DNA of 64,000 nt from JAWKTT01 sp041398965 (GTDB taxonomy: Bacteria > Planctomycetota > Planctomycetia > Planctomycetales > Planctomycetaceae): assembly GCA_041398965.1 (NCBI GenBank), contig JAWKTT010000023.1, positions 29,780-93,779 on the forward strand, given 5' to 3'. The first letter of the stretch is position 1. The number at the start of each line of letters is the position of its first letter. This document shows, piece by piece, positions 33,757 through 42,544 of the stretch. The translations under genes were made by a program, and so were the position numbers. The notes beneath the pieces are model-generated. The model ran no database searches. It saw nothing but the letters and a program-made list of their open reading frames with translations, and had not been told where the DNA came from.

Positions 33757-34104
33757 TCAGGCAATGGACTCGGTGCCGCCAGAGTTGCGGGTGGTGGCGA
33801 TGAGAGACTGGGCGGCTTGGAGGTCGTCGGCGACGTGGAAGTATGTGAGCAGTCGAGAAGTTTCCAGAATGTCTCGCAAGCCGGAGTGAACGCCAAACAT
33901 GGCCATCTTGCCGCCGTCTCGGTCAAGGCGACGATGGAGGGAAATCCACTTGCCGATGACGGAACTGGTGACGTACTCGACTGTGCTGACATCAAGAACG
34001 ATGCAGTTCTTTGGCGACTTCTCGGAGGCAGTCGTCAGTTCGTGTCCGAGCTGTTCCAAGTTGTCTTCTTCGGTCAGCCGCGAGGCGTGAAACCTCAGCA
34101 CCAT
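33757..34104 (-). CDS. STAS-domain protein (anti-sigma factor antagonist-like)
   Basis: About 115 residues forming one STAS domain: MVLRFHASRLTEEDN, LEQLGHELTT, NCIVLDVSTVEYVTSSVIGKWISLHRRL (the strand-turn-helix where a serine is phosphorylated in SpoIIAA; here VTSS) and MAMFGVHSGLRDILETSRL. The ATG at 34104-34102 overlaps the TGA of the preceding mtaB gene by one base (TGATG), suggesting translational coupling. The residues just before (TYFTCSPHGDV) also look STAS-like, so the true start may be a non-ATG codon further inside mtaB. It probably works in a partner-switching signalling chain, but no kinase or sigma factor is nearby. Confidence 0.82.
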   Translation of the reverse strand: MVLRFHASRLTEEDNLEQLGHELTTASEKSPKNCIVLDVSTVEYVTSSVIGKWISLHRRLDRDGGKMAMFGVHSGLRDILETSRLLTYFHVADDLQAAQSLIATTRNSGGTESIA

Positions 34105-35531
34105 CACGTCTCCGTGAGGTGAGCAGGTGAAGTACGTGGGTGTAAAGTCTTTGGCCAAGGTGTTCGGTCCGCTTCCAGAAACTCGGTAAATGCTCTGACG
34201 CCGTGTGCCTGAATCAATGTCCCGATTTCCTCGGGTGTTCCGGGCAACTCGACAGGCATGTAGTGACGGTCCGTCCCTCGTAGCCATCCTGGGCGACTCG
34301 CTCGCTTCCCCTCAATGAGCACTTCCAGAGGACGTCCGACCATCGCTGCATAATACTGCATCGCCAACTGCTTTTCCAGAAGATTGAGTCGTTGCATCCG
34401 ACTTTTACACACTTCTGGCGACACCTGATCTTCGAACTGAGCCGCCGGAGTCGACCGTCGTGCGCTGAAAGGAAACGCGTGAATCTTCATGAACTGAGCG
34501 TGTCGACAGGTCTCCAATGTCTCCTCGAACTCGGCTTCTGTTTCTCCCGGAAAGCCGACGATGACGTCGGTCGAAAAGGCGACATGAGGGATCACGTCGC
34601 GGATACGGTCGAGTTTCTCCAGGAATCGGCCGACTCGATAGCGGCGACGCATCCGTTCGAGAACGGTGTTCGATCCACTTTGCAGAGCGGGATGAAACTG
34701 CGGACAGAGATGCTCACAATCGGCTGCCGCACTGATAAAGTCGTCGTCGATTTCGTTCGCTTCAATGCTCGACAGCCGCATCCTCCAATCGCCCGGAATC
34801 CGATCGAGTTGGCGAAACAGATGCCACAACCGAAACGGTGCCTGTCCGCTTTTCCCCCGTGTCGTGTCGACTCCGTAATGCCCGACATGGATGCCGGTGA
34901 TCACAATCTCCCGGTGCCCGTTGTCGAGCAGTCGTCGCACTTCGTCTTCGATGTCCTGAGGCGAACGGCTGCGGAGACCGGGGCGAACCTGTGGAATGAT
35001 GCAATACGAACATCGCAAGATGCAGCCATCCTGTACCTTCACGTAGGCTCGCCGTCGTCCTTCAAAATAGCTGATGCCCTTCGGAACATCATAGACCCCC
35101 TGTCGAGACAGCACGTCGGGGAGTTCGGCCTTATCGGTAACAACTTCAAACACTCCGGGAAGTTGACGCACCTCTTCGGGAGCACGTGTCGCATAGCAGC
35201 CGGTGACAATGGTTCGTGTCCCCGGATTCTGCCGAGCGAGCTGACGGATGATCTTGCGAGACTTGTAATCCCCTTCGTTGGTCACCGTACACGTGTTGAC
35301 GAAACAAAGATCAGCGGTCTCTCCGTCGACCGCCTCGCGATACCCGTTTCGTTCGAGAGCCTCCTTGACGAGTTGCGTCTCGTACTGATTCACTTTGCAA
35401 CCCAAAGTGACCAGCCGACAGGTCCGGTACTCATCCGACGGCGGCGACAGTTCAGAGGGGAGCAGATCGTGAGAGACAGGAGCAGTCATAGGAAGCGAGA
35501 CGTCAGTATCATCGGAGAAAGAATCAAACAT
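34104..35531 (-). CDS. mtaB: tRNA (N6-L-threonylcarbamoyladenosine(37)-C2)-methylthiotransferase
   Basis: The 475-residue radical-SAM enzyme adds a methylthio group to t6A37 of tRNAs. The N-terminal UPF0004 domain provides three cluster cysteines (C45 in LGCKVNQYE, C81 in NTCTVTN, C112 in TGCYA); the radical SAM motif CILRCSYC has C170, C174 and C177; GYPGE-type VGFPGETEAEFEETL and a C-terminal TRAM-like segment follow. LGCKVNQYE separates MtaB from MiaB and RimO. ATG 35531 gives an N-terminal extension; ATG 35489 is an alternative. Its stop overlaps the start of the STAS gene. Confidence 0.93.
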   Translation of the reverse strand: MFDSFSDDTDVSLPMTAPVSHDLLPSELSPPSDEYRTCRLVTLGCKVNQYETQLVKEALERNGYREAVDGETADLCFVNTCTVTNEGDYKSRKIIRQLARQNPGTRTIVTGCYATRAPEEVRQLPGVFEVVTDKAELPDVLSRQGVYDVPKGISYFEGRRRAYVKVQDGCILRCSYCIIPQVRPGLRSRSPQDIEDEVRRLLDNGHREIVITGIHVGHYGVDTTRGKSGQAPFRLWHLFRQLDRIPGDWRMRLSSIEANEIDDDFISAAADCEHLCPQFHPALQSGSNTVLERMRRRYRVGRFLEKLDRIRDVIPHVAFSTDVIVGFPGETEAEFEETLETCRHAQFMKIHAFPFSARRSTPAAQFEDQVSPEVCKSRMQRLNLLEKQLAMQYYAAMVGRPLEVLIEGKRASRPGWLRGTDRHYMPVELPGTPEEIGTLIQAHGVRAFTEFLEADRTPWPKTLHPRTSPAHLTET

Positions 35532-35739
35532 CCAAAATGTCCCGATTTCTCAAGTGCGCCAAGTCAACCGGACATCTTTGCCAGTGGATAAGTCGTCGAC
35601 AAGAGGCTGATCGTAAGGGACACATCCCAAGAGTTCAATCGGGACCTCCACGAGTCCAACTCCTTTCGGCTTGTCACGCCGGACCTCCTGTCGCATGGAC
35701 TTCCCGTCTGTCCAGCCTTGACCGACATCCCCGTATCGA

Positions 35740-35748
35740 GATGATGGC
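35740..35748. repeat. Left target-site duplication of the ISAs1 element
   Basis: GATGATGGC immediately left of the element is repeated exactly at 37004-37012 on its right side. Nine bases is within the 8-10 range known for the ISAs1 family. Confidence 0.85.
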
Positions 35749-37003
35749 CAGGGCTGGTCAGTTTTTTAGGATGCCTAGTCTTTGGAAGAGTAGGTAGGGT
35801 TTGAGGGCGTGTTCGCGGAGGGTGGTGCGGGGGGATTGTTGGAGTTGTCGGGCGAGGTTGGTCGCAAAGTAGTCGAGGTTGGCCAGTGCCTGAGCGGCGT
35901 GGCCAGTCCGGGTGCGGTGGTGATCTTGATGGAACGTTGTGTCAGCCACGTGGAAGCAGCAGTTCTCGATGCACCAGCGGCCCCGCAGCAATTGGAGCAG
36001 TCGCCCAGCATTGGCCTGCTGGCGGGACAGGCTGGTGATCGCGTACGTCGTGCTGTTGCGAGTCTTCCCGGCGACTGTCGTGTGACGGTCGAAGCGGATG
36101 AGTTGTTGGACTCCAGGCCATTGAAGATACCCCGAGTCGACGAGGTTGGTGGTGGTCGTCACGGTGCGAACCTCCACACGTCCGCGACTCTTGTCTGTGG
36201 TCGTGGCTGTCTGTCGGCGCGCGTGTTCTTGCTTAACAGCGTAGGGGGGAAAAGCCTTCGGGGATCACGAAGGCTTGCCGTATGTCGCGGTGCAGTTGGG
36301 GTTGATTGTCTTTGACCGTGAACACATAGTCTCCCCCTTGATCGAGGATCTCCTGACAGATCTCACGTTGGCAATAGATCGCGTCTCCCACCACGATCTT
36401 TCCCTCCAGCAGAAGCCCTTTGAGCACCGTTTGAGCCGCTGTGATTTCGTTGGTCCCCTCGGCCAGCCGGAAGCTGGAGAGTGTCCGGCCTAACGCGAGG
36501 TCGAAGCGAACAAGGAGTTTTTCAGTTTCCGCGTGACGTTTTCGGGTCCCTCGGAGCACTTTTCCATCCCAGATTTCGACGGTGGCGTCGGGCAAGTCCA
36601 CATCAAACTGGGCGATGAACTGTGATAACGCCTCAAACAGCAAGTTCGGATCAAGTGCAGCAAAGAGATCCTGAAACGTCGACCGCGTCGGCGGACGACG
36701 CGTCCCCCCCAGCCAGTGCCAAAACGCCAGCCCCTGCGCGTCCAGCCACTGCATGGTCGGGCGAAACCCACCAAATCCCGACAATGTGGCACAAATCATC
36801 GTTGCCAGCATGGCAACACAAGCATGGCGCTGTCCCTGTCGCCCGCGAGGATCGGGAATCTGCCGGAGAATCTCCAGCAACCCCCGAGCGGGCCGAACTT
36901 CCACAACACACCTCCTTGAACCAATTACCCGCGACCAGTCCACCGGCCGCATATCCTCAACATTCTACCCCTGTCCAACAAATCCGAAAACCCGCCAGCC
37001 CTG
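35749..37003 (-). mobile_element. ISAs1-family insertion sequence
   Basis: A 1255-bp element. The ends are inverted repeats: left CAGGGCTGGTCAGTTTTTTA and right (reverse complement) CAGGGCTGGCGGGTTTTCGG. It is flanked by a perfect 9-bp target duplication (35740-35748 and 37004-37012), so the insertion is recent or well preserved. The only gene is a frameshifted DDE transposase on the minus strand. It sits in the intergenic region between mtaB and the sugar isomerase gene and does not break either. Confidence 0.92.
35758..36952 (-). pseudogene. ISAs1 transposase, split by a one-base frameshift
   Basis: Two overlapping frames together make a full transposase of about 397 residues. The first part (36952 to about 36240) carries the N-terminal DDE_Tnp_1-associated region (LLEILRQIPDPRGRQGQRH) and the first two catalytic aspartates (EIWDGKVLRG, VVGDAIYCQ). 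The second part (to 35758) carries GRVEVRTVT, ITSLSRQQANA and RGRWCIEN with the catalytic glutamate. The frames join at a run of six Gs on the plus strand (36244-36249): removing one base restores reading through FSPYAVKQEHARRQTATTTD. Sequencing error, true mutation or slippage cannot be told apart. Confidence 0.9.
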
Positions 37004-37012
37004 GATGATGGC
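37004..37012. repeat. Right target-site duplication of the ISAs1 element
   Basis: GATGATGGC, identical to 35740-35748. Confidence 0.85.
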
Positions 37013-37124
37013 CTCGTATTGATGCCATGACGCCGCGGCAATGATATGATATGGGTCGCAACGATGTCATGCGTTTGATTCAGCTTACCGATCGAGTTTC
37101 GATCACCGAAAAGGGGGATGTGTG

Positions 37125-37979
37125 ATGAGTGCTGCTTGGCCCATTGGAGTGTTCGCATCGATCGATGCCGGACTCGGAGTTCATTTGGATGTCGCTCAGG
37201 AACTTGGCGTCCCGACGGTGCAGGTTCACGCTCCACATGGCAACACCCGAACAAAAGAAGCCGCCACCGCGTTCCTTGATCGCTGTGCGGCTGCCGGAAT
37301 TGAAGTCACCTGTGTCTTTGGGGGCTTCGACGGAGAAAGCTATGCCGACATCGCCACCACTGCCCGGACGGTCGGCCTCGTCCCTGAAGCAACGCGAGTT
37401 GCCAGGGCGAACGAAATGAAGGAAATCTCCGACTTCACCAAACTGCTCGGCTGCTCGACGGTTGCCTTGCACATCGGATTCGTTCCCCATGATCGTTCGT
37501 CGGTAAGTTATCGCGGGTTGATCGACGTGACCCGCGATCTGCTCGATCATGTTTCCGCAAACGGTCAACAGCTCAACTTAGAGACGGGCCAAGAATCAGC
37601 CGACCATCTGCTGGAGTTTCTGGAAGATGTGCAGCGAGACAACCTGTTCATCAATTTCGACCCAGCAAACATGATCCTTTATGGCACCGGCGATCCGATC
37701 GATGCACTGAAGAAGGTCGGCAAGTATGTTCGTAGCGTGCACTGCAAAGATGCTCGCTGGGCCCCCGAAGCGGTCCGTGGCGTCTCCTGGGGAACCGAAG
37801 TCCCCCTCGGCGAAGGTGATGTCGGCATGGAGACCTATCTGCGAACCTTGAAGGAACTCGGCTACACCGGTCCGTTGACGATCGAGCGCGAAATCGCCCA
37901 CGACCGCGAGCGTCAGAAGGGGGACATCGGCAGTGCCGTTCGACTACTTGAGTCACTGCGATCGAAGATATTGGGATAA
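37125..37979 (+). CDS. Sugar phosphate isomerase/epimerase (TIM barrel, AP endonuclease 2-like)
   Basis: A 284-residue protein of the xylose isomerase-like TIM barrel family. Typical metal-ligand segments are present: QVHAPHG near the second strand, NLETGQESADHLLEFLEDV with the conserved Glu, FINFDPANMILYGTGDPIDAL (D and N after the strand), VRSVHCKDARWAP (His and Asp), and LTIEREI (Glu). Such enzymes isomerise or epimerise sugars and inositols with a divalent metal; the substrate is unknown. GGGGG lies 9-10 bases before ATG 37125; a GTG at 37122 is directly upstream. The ISAs1 insertion ends about 110 bases before the gene, so its promoter may be affected. Confidence 0.85.
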   Translation: MSAAWPIGVFASIDAGLGVHLDVAQELGVPTVQVHAPHGNTRTKEAATAFLDRCAAAGIEVTCVFGGFDGESYADIATTARTVGLVPEATRVARANEMKEISDFTKLLGCSTVALHIGFVPHDRSSVSYRGLIDVTRDLLDHVSANGQQLNLETGQESADHLLEFLEDVQRDNLFINFDPANMILYGTGDPIDALKKVGKYVRSVHCKDARWAPEAVRGVSWGTEVPLGEGDVGMETYLRTLKELGYTGPLTIEREIAHDRERQKGDIGSAVRLLESLRSKILG

Positions 37980-38144
37980 GGAGACTTCGCATCACGAACG
38001 TCTAAGTTCATCGCTTACTCCCCTTTCGATGAACAAGGACGTGACCCCTGGCTGTTGAAAAGACGACTCATTTCCAAGGGTCGATCTTCCCGTTTGAGCG
38101 AGTCACTGGAACAGATCATTGGCTTTTCCATAGGAGTGCGTGTG

Positions 38145-38738
38145 ATGACAAAGACTGTATTTTCAGGGTTACGTTACTGGTTGAGTTTGGCTGTGTTGCT
38201 TGGCACAGGAAGCCTGGTTGCAGGAACAGGTTGCAACGCAAACGCCGAGGAACCAGCGGCTGCAACTGCTGGGGCATCCCAGAAGATCGAAGCCTCCGAG
38301 ACAGCCGAGGAAACCGAAAGCGACGAGGCTCCGAAGCTGACGAAAGCCGAGCAGGAGTTTGTCGACTTGCTCTCGAACAGCGTGATGGTCGGGTCGTTCA
38401 CCGTCGATGGTCAGGAGAAGCCCCCACGGGAAGAGCGCTACTCGATCGGCAAAGTGACGAAGGGTGAAGGGGGAAACTGGACCGTCGAGTCTCGTATTTC
38501 CTACGGCAAAGTGGACGTTGCGGTCCCGGTTGTGGTGCAGGTGCAATGGGGGGGCGATGTTCCCGTGCTCGGCGTCACCGACCTCACGATCCCCCTCGTA
38601 GGGAGTGAGTTCACCGCACGCATCCTCTTCCATCAGCAGCGATATGCGGGCACCTGGATGCATGGAAAAGTCGGCGGCCACATGTTCGGACGCATTGAAC
38701 GAGCCAAGCCAGCCGACAACGTCGAAACGCCAAAGTAG
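38145..38738 (+). CDS. Exported protein of unknown function, possible lipoprotein
   Basis: A 197-residue protein with a signal peptide (WLSLAVLLGTGSLVAGTGC), a weak lipobox ending at Cys26, and an acidic, Glu/Ala-rich stretch (residues 30-70). The remaining domain is beta-rich (MVGSFTVDGQEKPPREERYSIGKV, WGGDVPVLGVTDLTIPLVGSEFTARILFHQQRYAGTWMHGKVGGHMFGRI). I do not recognise the family; this type of small exported protein is common in planctomycetes. ATG 38145 has AGGAG about eight to nine bases upstream. It is followed by a dispersed element at 38765. Confidence 0.7.
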   Translation: MTKTVFSGLRYWLSLAVLLGTGSLVAGTGCNANAEEPAAATAGASQKIEASETAEETESDEAPKLTKAEQEFVDLLSNSVMVGSFTVDGQEKPPREERYSIGKVTKGEGGNWTVESRISYGKVDVAVPVVVQVQWGGDVPVLGVTDLTIPLVGSEFTARILFHQQRYAGTWMHGKVGGHMFGRIERAKPADNVETPK

Positions 38739-38764
38739 TCAAACGACGTTCTACGACCACTTCG

Positions 38765-38896
38765 CAGCCCGTTGAGAAACGACCCTGGGTCAGATTTTCC
38801 AACCTGACAAGAGCATCTCATACGCTTATTGCCGAGACATCCAACGGCACCATGTCAGGCAGGAAGGCCTGAACGACGTTTTCAACAGGCTGTTAG
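38765..38896. repeat. Dispersed 130-bp element that supplies a stop codon
   Basis: Ends CAGCCCGTTGAGAAACGA and GTTTTCAACAGGCTGTTAG; hairpins GGTCAGATTTTCCAACCTGAC and GTCAGGCAGGAAGGCCTGA. Its right terminal bases overlap the GNAT-nitrilase gene: the TAA stop of that minus-strand gene is the complement of TTA at 38893-38895, inside the terminal GTTAG of the element. Confidence 0.85.
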
Positions 38897-40452
38897 ATTT
38901 CAAACGTCTCGCCATCTTCCTTATAGACGACGCGGTAGAGATCGCGGCGGCGATCATTCCAGTTTTGCACGCTGCCCCCCGCTTTATGTCGACGTAATTG
39001 CTCGACATCGACGTCGTGGATAATCATTGTTTCGATGTTGGCGTTACACTCGGCTGCAATCGCGTCGCGGGCAAACTCGGCGTCGGCGGGGGTGAAAATG
39101 GCAGACTGAGCGTAGTGAATGTCGCTGTTCTCAACGAACGGCAGGTTCCCCGTGCATCCAGCGAGAGCAACATACACATGATTCTCGACACAACGGGCCA
39201 TCGAACAACTTCGGACTCGCAAATATCCCGATCGCGTATCGGTATTAAACGGCACAAAGATAATGCTCGCCCCCTTCTGGGCCGCAATGCGGACTAACTC
39301 GGGGAACTCGATGTCATAACAAATCAGAATCGAGATAATGCCGCAATCGGTGTCGAAAACATTGACTCGACGACCTGGAGAGACTCCCCACCATTTTCTT
39401 TCACTGGGGGTGATATGAATCTTCTCTTGCCGTTCAAGCGTCCCGTCACGGCGAAAGAGATAGCTTACATTAAACAGGTAACCATCTTCGAGAACAAACT
39501 GCGAACCGCCGATGATGTTAATGTCATACTTCACTGCCATTTCAGTGTGAAAATCGAGATATTGCGGCGTGAATTCGGCAAGTTTACGGGCCGCTTCTCC
39601 GGGGCGAGAGTTGGGCACGCATGAGAGGAGTTGTGTCGTATGTAGCTCGGGAAACAAGATGAAATCGCTCTTGTACTCACTCGCTGTGTCGATGAAGAAC
39701 TCGCACTGCGTTGCGAATTCGGAAAAATCTTTAATCGTTCGTAATTGATACTGTACGACGGCAAGGCGGACCGGTTCTGTCGTATGACCGTATCGCCGTT
39801 TTGCCCCCTTACGATAATCGAGGTTTCGCCATTCGAGGAACGTCGCGAAGCCCCGGCTCGATGTATCCGACGGGAAATAGTCGGGAATTAATCCTTGAAG
39901 GGCAAAGCCATTAGATATCTGCGCAGTGAGTACAGGATCGTAGAGCGTTTTATCCATCACGTCATCGACGTATTCGCGAGCAGTCATCCGGTCAGCGTGT
40001 TCACCATAGCCGGGGATTCGTCCGGCGATAATGATGCGGGCCAAGTTCTTTGATCGGCAGACTTCCTTTCGAGCGGCATAAAGGCGTCGTGACAGTTTCA
40101 TCCCGCGAAACTCGGGATGTACCATCATCTCGATGCCGTATAGAGTATCTCCCTTAGGATTGTGATTACGGATGTAACCACTGTCGGCCACTTTCTTCCA
40201 GTCATGCCATGCAAGGTTGGCATCGTAATCGAGTATGAGGCTACTACACGATGCGGCCAGCTTCCCGTCAATTTCGACACAAAGCTGCCCTTCTGGAAAG
40301 TGCTGAATCTGACTCTCGATCTGATCACGTTCCCAAGGCAACATGCCGGGAAAACAAAGTCTCTGCATCGCGAGGAGTTCGTCGAAGTCGTCAATCGTGA
40401 GCTGCCGCAGGACCGTTTTCCACTCGTGATCCTTCAGGTCAATTGTTTCCAT
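38893..40452 (-). CDS. Bifunctional GNAT acetyltransferase / carbon-nitrogen hydrolase
   Basis: A 519-residue fusion. The first 210 residues are a GNAT N-acetyltransferase (RQLTIDDFDELLAMQRLCFPGM, GIEMMVHPEFRGMKLSRRLY). After a linker (RNLDYRKGAKRRYGHTTEPVR) follows a nitrilase-superfamily domain with the full catalytic triad: Glu269 (FPELHTT), Lys344 (EKIHITPSER) and Cys378 (ILICYDIEFPE). Fusions of this type occur in several phyla; the reaction is unknown, presumably acyl transfer and amide hydrolysis on a related substrate. ATG 40452 is preferred over 40488. Its stop codon is provided by the adjacent dispersed element. Confidence 0.9.
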   Translation of the reverse strand: METIDLKDHEWKTVLRQLTIDDFDELLAMQRLCFPGMLPWERDQIESQIQHFPEGQLCVEIDGKLAASCSSLILDYDANLAWHDWKKVADSGYIRNHNPKGDTLYGIEMMVHPEFRGMKLSRRLYAARKEVCRSKNLARIIIAGRIPGYGEHADRMTAREYVDDVMDKTLYDPVLTAQISNGFALQGLIPDYFPSDTSSRGFATFLEWRNLDYRKGAKRRYGHTTEPVRLAVVQYQLRTIKDFSEFATQCEFFIDTASEYKSDFILFPELHTTQLLSCVPNSRPGEAARKLAEFTPQYLDFHTEMAVKYDINIIGGSQFVLEDGYLFNVSYLFRRDGTLERQEKIHITPSERKWWGVSPGRRVNVFDTDCGIISILICYDIEFPELVRIAAQKGASIIFVPFNTDTRSGYLRVRSCSMARCVENHVYVALAGCTGNLPFVENSDIHYAQSAIFTPADAEFARDAIAAECNANIETMIIHDVDVEQLRRHKAGGSVQNWNDRRRDLYRVVYKEDGETFEI

Positions 40453-40889
40453 CAGACTATTCAATTCGCAAAACGAAAGAGCATGCACCCCAGACGACGA
40501 CTACCAATTTCGGCCACCGGCAGCCTCATGGTAGCTGATTCGCGGACGTGCCGGTAGGTTGTTGGCGAGCAGACGTGCAGACGCGAATTGCGGATTCGCC
40601 GATGCGGGACGGCCCTGGGGGCATTGCTCGCTTCGCCGTTGAACAACAGTTCTCGCTCTCCCCCACGATCGACGCCTCTGATTCGCAGGGCTTTCCAGTC
40701 AGGGAGTGGGAGTTTCCCGTCGGCTGACCCCTTCTGGTAACGTGGCAAGCGCAAAATGGTACATCGACCCACTGTCAACGATTCTTTCGAGCTGATCTTG
40801 ACGCAAATTCTGGAGAACTTCAGCCTACGCACGATTTGCAAGGTTGTCCCCTCTCTTTTTGAAGGGATCGTTTTCTTCGGAGTGATGCA
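40453..40889. other. Divergent intergenic region with a GTGCATTCC-family fragment
   Basis: The stretch at about 40610-40735 resembles the second dispersed family (TTCTCGCTCTCCCCCACGAT, GAGTGGGAGTTTCCCGTCGG), without a clear right end. Promoters for the two divergent genes should be here; no other structure recognised. Confidence 0.5.
40610..40735. repeat. Dispersed GTGCATTCC element, partial copy
   Basis: Shares GGGGCATTGCTCGC, CTCTCCCCCACGATCGACG, CAGGGCTTTCCAGTCAGGGA and GTTTCCCGTCGGCTGACC with the full copies at 22423, 31756 and 33473; the right boundary is lost. Confidence 0.6.
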
Positions 40890-41885
40890 ATGATGTCATG
40901 GATCGCAGGACTGTTGACGTTGGCACAAGTCGGGCCGTTGCCCATCGAACCTGTCCCTTCCGTCGAAGGGGCTGTCGAGGGGACGGGGCAGCCCGTTGTA
41001 CAGTCGCCGCAGTTCGACACGAAAGGTCTCGCCGATGCCGCGTCAGAAGCGACGACCAAAATCAACCTCTGGTTCGTTAAGGCTCAGACATTCCTGCAGA
41101 CCGAGGGACCGAAGTTTGCCGTCAATCTGATCGGCGCACTGATCATCTTCTTCATTGGCAAATGGCTCATCGGCATCCTCGCTCGTATTGTCGAACGAAT
41201 GCTCGCCCGGGCGAAGATCGACGAAACACTCGTTAGCTTTCTCAGCAACATCTTGTACTACTTCCTGATGATGGTCGTCGTGATGGCCTCGCTGGAACTC
41301 GTCGGCATTCAGACCAACTCACTCACGGCGATGATCGCAGCCGCAGGATTCGCCATCGGCCTCGCTCTGCAAGGCTCGCTCTCGAATTTTGCCGCAGGAG
41401 TCATGCTGATCGTGTTCAAACCTTTTCGCGTGGGAGACATGATCGAAGCGGGGGGAGTCACCGGAAACGTTGAAGAAATCCAGGTCTTCAACACTATCAT
41501 GCGGACCCCAGACAACGTCGAGATCATCGTCCCCAATGGAGCCATTACGTCAGCAAGAATCTCAAACTATACGACCCGTGGCACACGACGTGTCGACTTG
41601 GTGATTGGCTGCGCCTATGCGGACGACATCCTCGCCGTGAAAGAGTATCTCAACGAAATACTTCAGACCGATCCCCGAATTCTCCGCGACCCCGCCCCAG
41701 CAGTGGCAGTGGCCGAACTAGGCCAAAGCAGCGTCAATTTCAACGTCCGCCCCTGGGTGAAGTCAGCCGACTACGGAGCGGTCAAGGCCGACCTGCAAGA
41801 ACGAATCAAGCTCGGCTTCGACGAACAGGGCTTCCACTTCCCCTTCCCGAGCCGCGAACTCTACCTGCATAAAAATGTCGTCTAA
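40890..41885 (+). CDS. mscS: Small-conductance mechanosensitive channel (MscS family)
   Basis: A 331-residue inner-membrane channel that opens on membrane tension to release osmolytes. After an N-terminal extension (about 55 residues with a hydrophobic start) come three membrane helices: about 72-98 (FAVNLIGALIIFFIGKWLIGILARIV), 115-145 (LSNILYYFLMMVVVMASLELVG) and the pore helix 145-180 (AMIAAAGFAIGLALQGSLSNFAAGVMLIVF with the A-G-x-A-x-G-x-A-x-Q pattern). The cytoplasmic beta domain follows with GDMIEAGGVTGNVEEIQVFNTIMRTPDNVEIIVPN, the MscS signature. Length is typical of the short MscS class. Confidence 0.94.
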   Translation: MMSWIAGLLTLAQVGPLPIEPVPSVEGAVEGTGQPVVQSPQFDTKGLADAASEATTKINLWFVKAQTFLQTEGPKFAVNLIGALIIFFIGKWLIGILARIVERMLARAKIDETLVSFLSNILYYFLMMVVVMASLELVGIQTNSLTAMIAAAGFAIGLALQGSLSNFAAGVMLIVFKPFRVGDMIEAGGVTGNVEEIQVFNTIMRTPDNVEIIVPNGAITSARISNYTTRGTRRVDLVIGCAYADDILAVKEYLNEILQTDPRILRDPAPAVAVAELGQSSVNFNVRPWVKSADYGAVKADLQERIKLGFDEQGFHFPFPSRELYLHKNVV

Positions 41886-41962
41886 CAGCCCTTTGAAAGA
41901 GGCCATTGCCGGGTAGGTGGGGGCATGGGGCGGATGAGCGCGCTGAGGGGAGTCGCTCGAAC

Positions 41963-41997
41963 GGTCCACAGCGGCAGTAGGGTCCGCTGTGGGGACC
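41963..41997 (+). terminator. Hairpin after mscS
   Basis: CCACAGCGG (41966-41974) pairs perfectly with CCGCTGTGG (41984-41992), extended by GGT and ACC on the outside. The loop contains AGTAGGGT, shared with the hairpin at 43666. Confidence 0.5.
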
Positions 41998-42247
41998 ATC
42001 GCAAAAGGGTGGCGACCTACATTAGGACTCTACAGCGGACGCTACTGTCGTTGGAACGACCATTTTCAGGTTCGTTCCATCTGGAGGCGATGTATGAGTC
42101 AGGGGGAAGAATGGAGGTCTCGACGCGGCGGTTCTGCTGGCGAGATGGGCCGTCACGATTGGAGGCCGCGGGGTGATACAGGCTGTAACCGGCGACTCCC
42201 ATGCGAGCATCCTGGAGGCTAGCATCAACGACCCACTCCACAATTAA
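41998..42247. other. Spacer, nothing recognised
   Basis: No gene or repeat family was recognised. A degenerate version of the AGCGG-GCTACTG word occurs near 42033 (CTCTACAGCGGACGCTACTG). Confidence 0.35.
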
Positions 42248-42544
42248 CCCCGCCCCAGCATCCCTGCTCAAGCGAGGGCATGGCACCCACAATCCCCTAA
42301 AGCCGACAATGCCACCCAGCCATCAGACTGGGCGCATTTTGACGCTGGTAGCTCATTTTCAACACTGGCCAAGAGTGTCCCTCAGGGAGATAATGCTTTC
42401 AACGCCCTAACTAAACAGTTACCATCATTGGAGAGGCGAATTCGCGCAGGGGCTAAGTTGGACAAGGCGGACGCATATGTTCTCAGTAAATGGATCGAAT
42501 GGATTAATGAGATTAGGATGGGTCAATGGTTTACGAAAAACTGA
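42248..42544 (+). pseudogene. Gene remnant (C-terminal part of an unknown protein), overlapping the ankyrin gene
   Basis: A stop-to-stop frame of 98 codons with protein-like composition (RAWHPQSPKADNATQPSD..., FDAGSSFSTLAKSVPQGDNA, LTKQLPSLERRIRAGAKLDK, ADAYVLSKWIEWINEIRMGQ) but no ATG except near its end. Its TGA (42542-42544) lies 19 bases inside the ankyrin gene, a typical operon overlap. This suggests the C-terminus of a larger gene whose 5' part has been lost. Composition and context would fit a toxin C-terminal domain followed by an immunity gene; this is inference. It is too poor in start codons to be expressed by itself unless from TTG. Confidence 0.45.
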
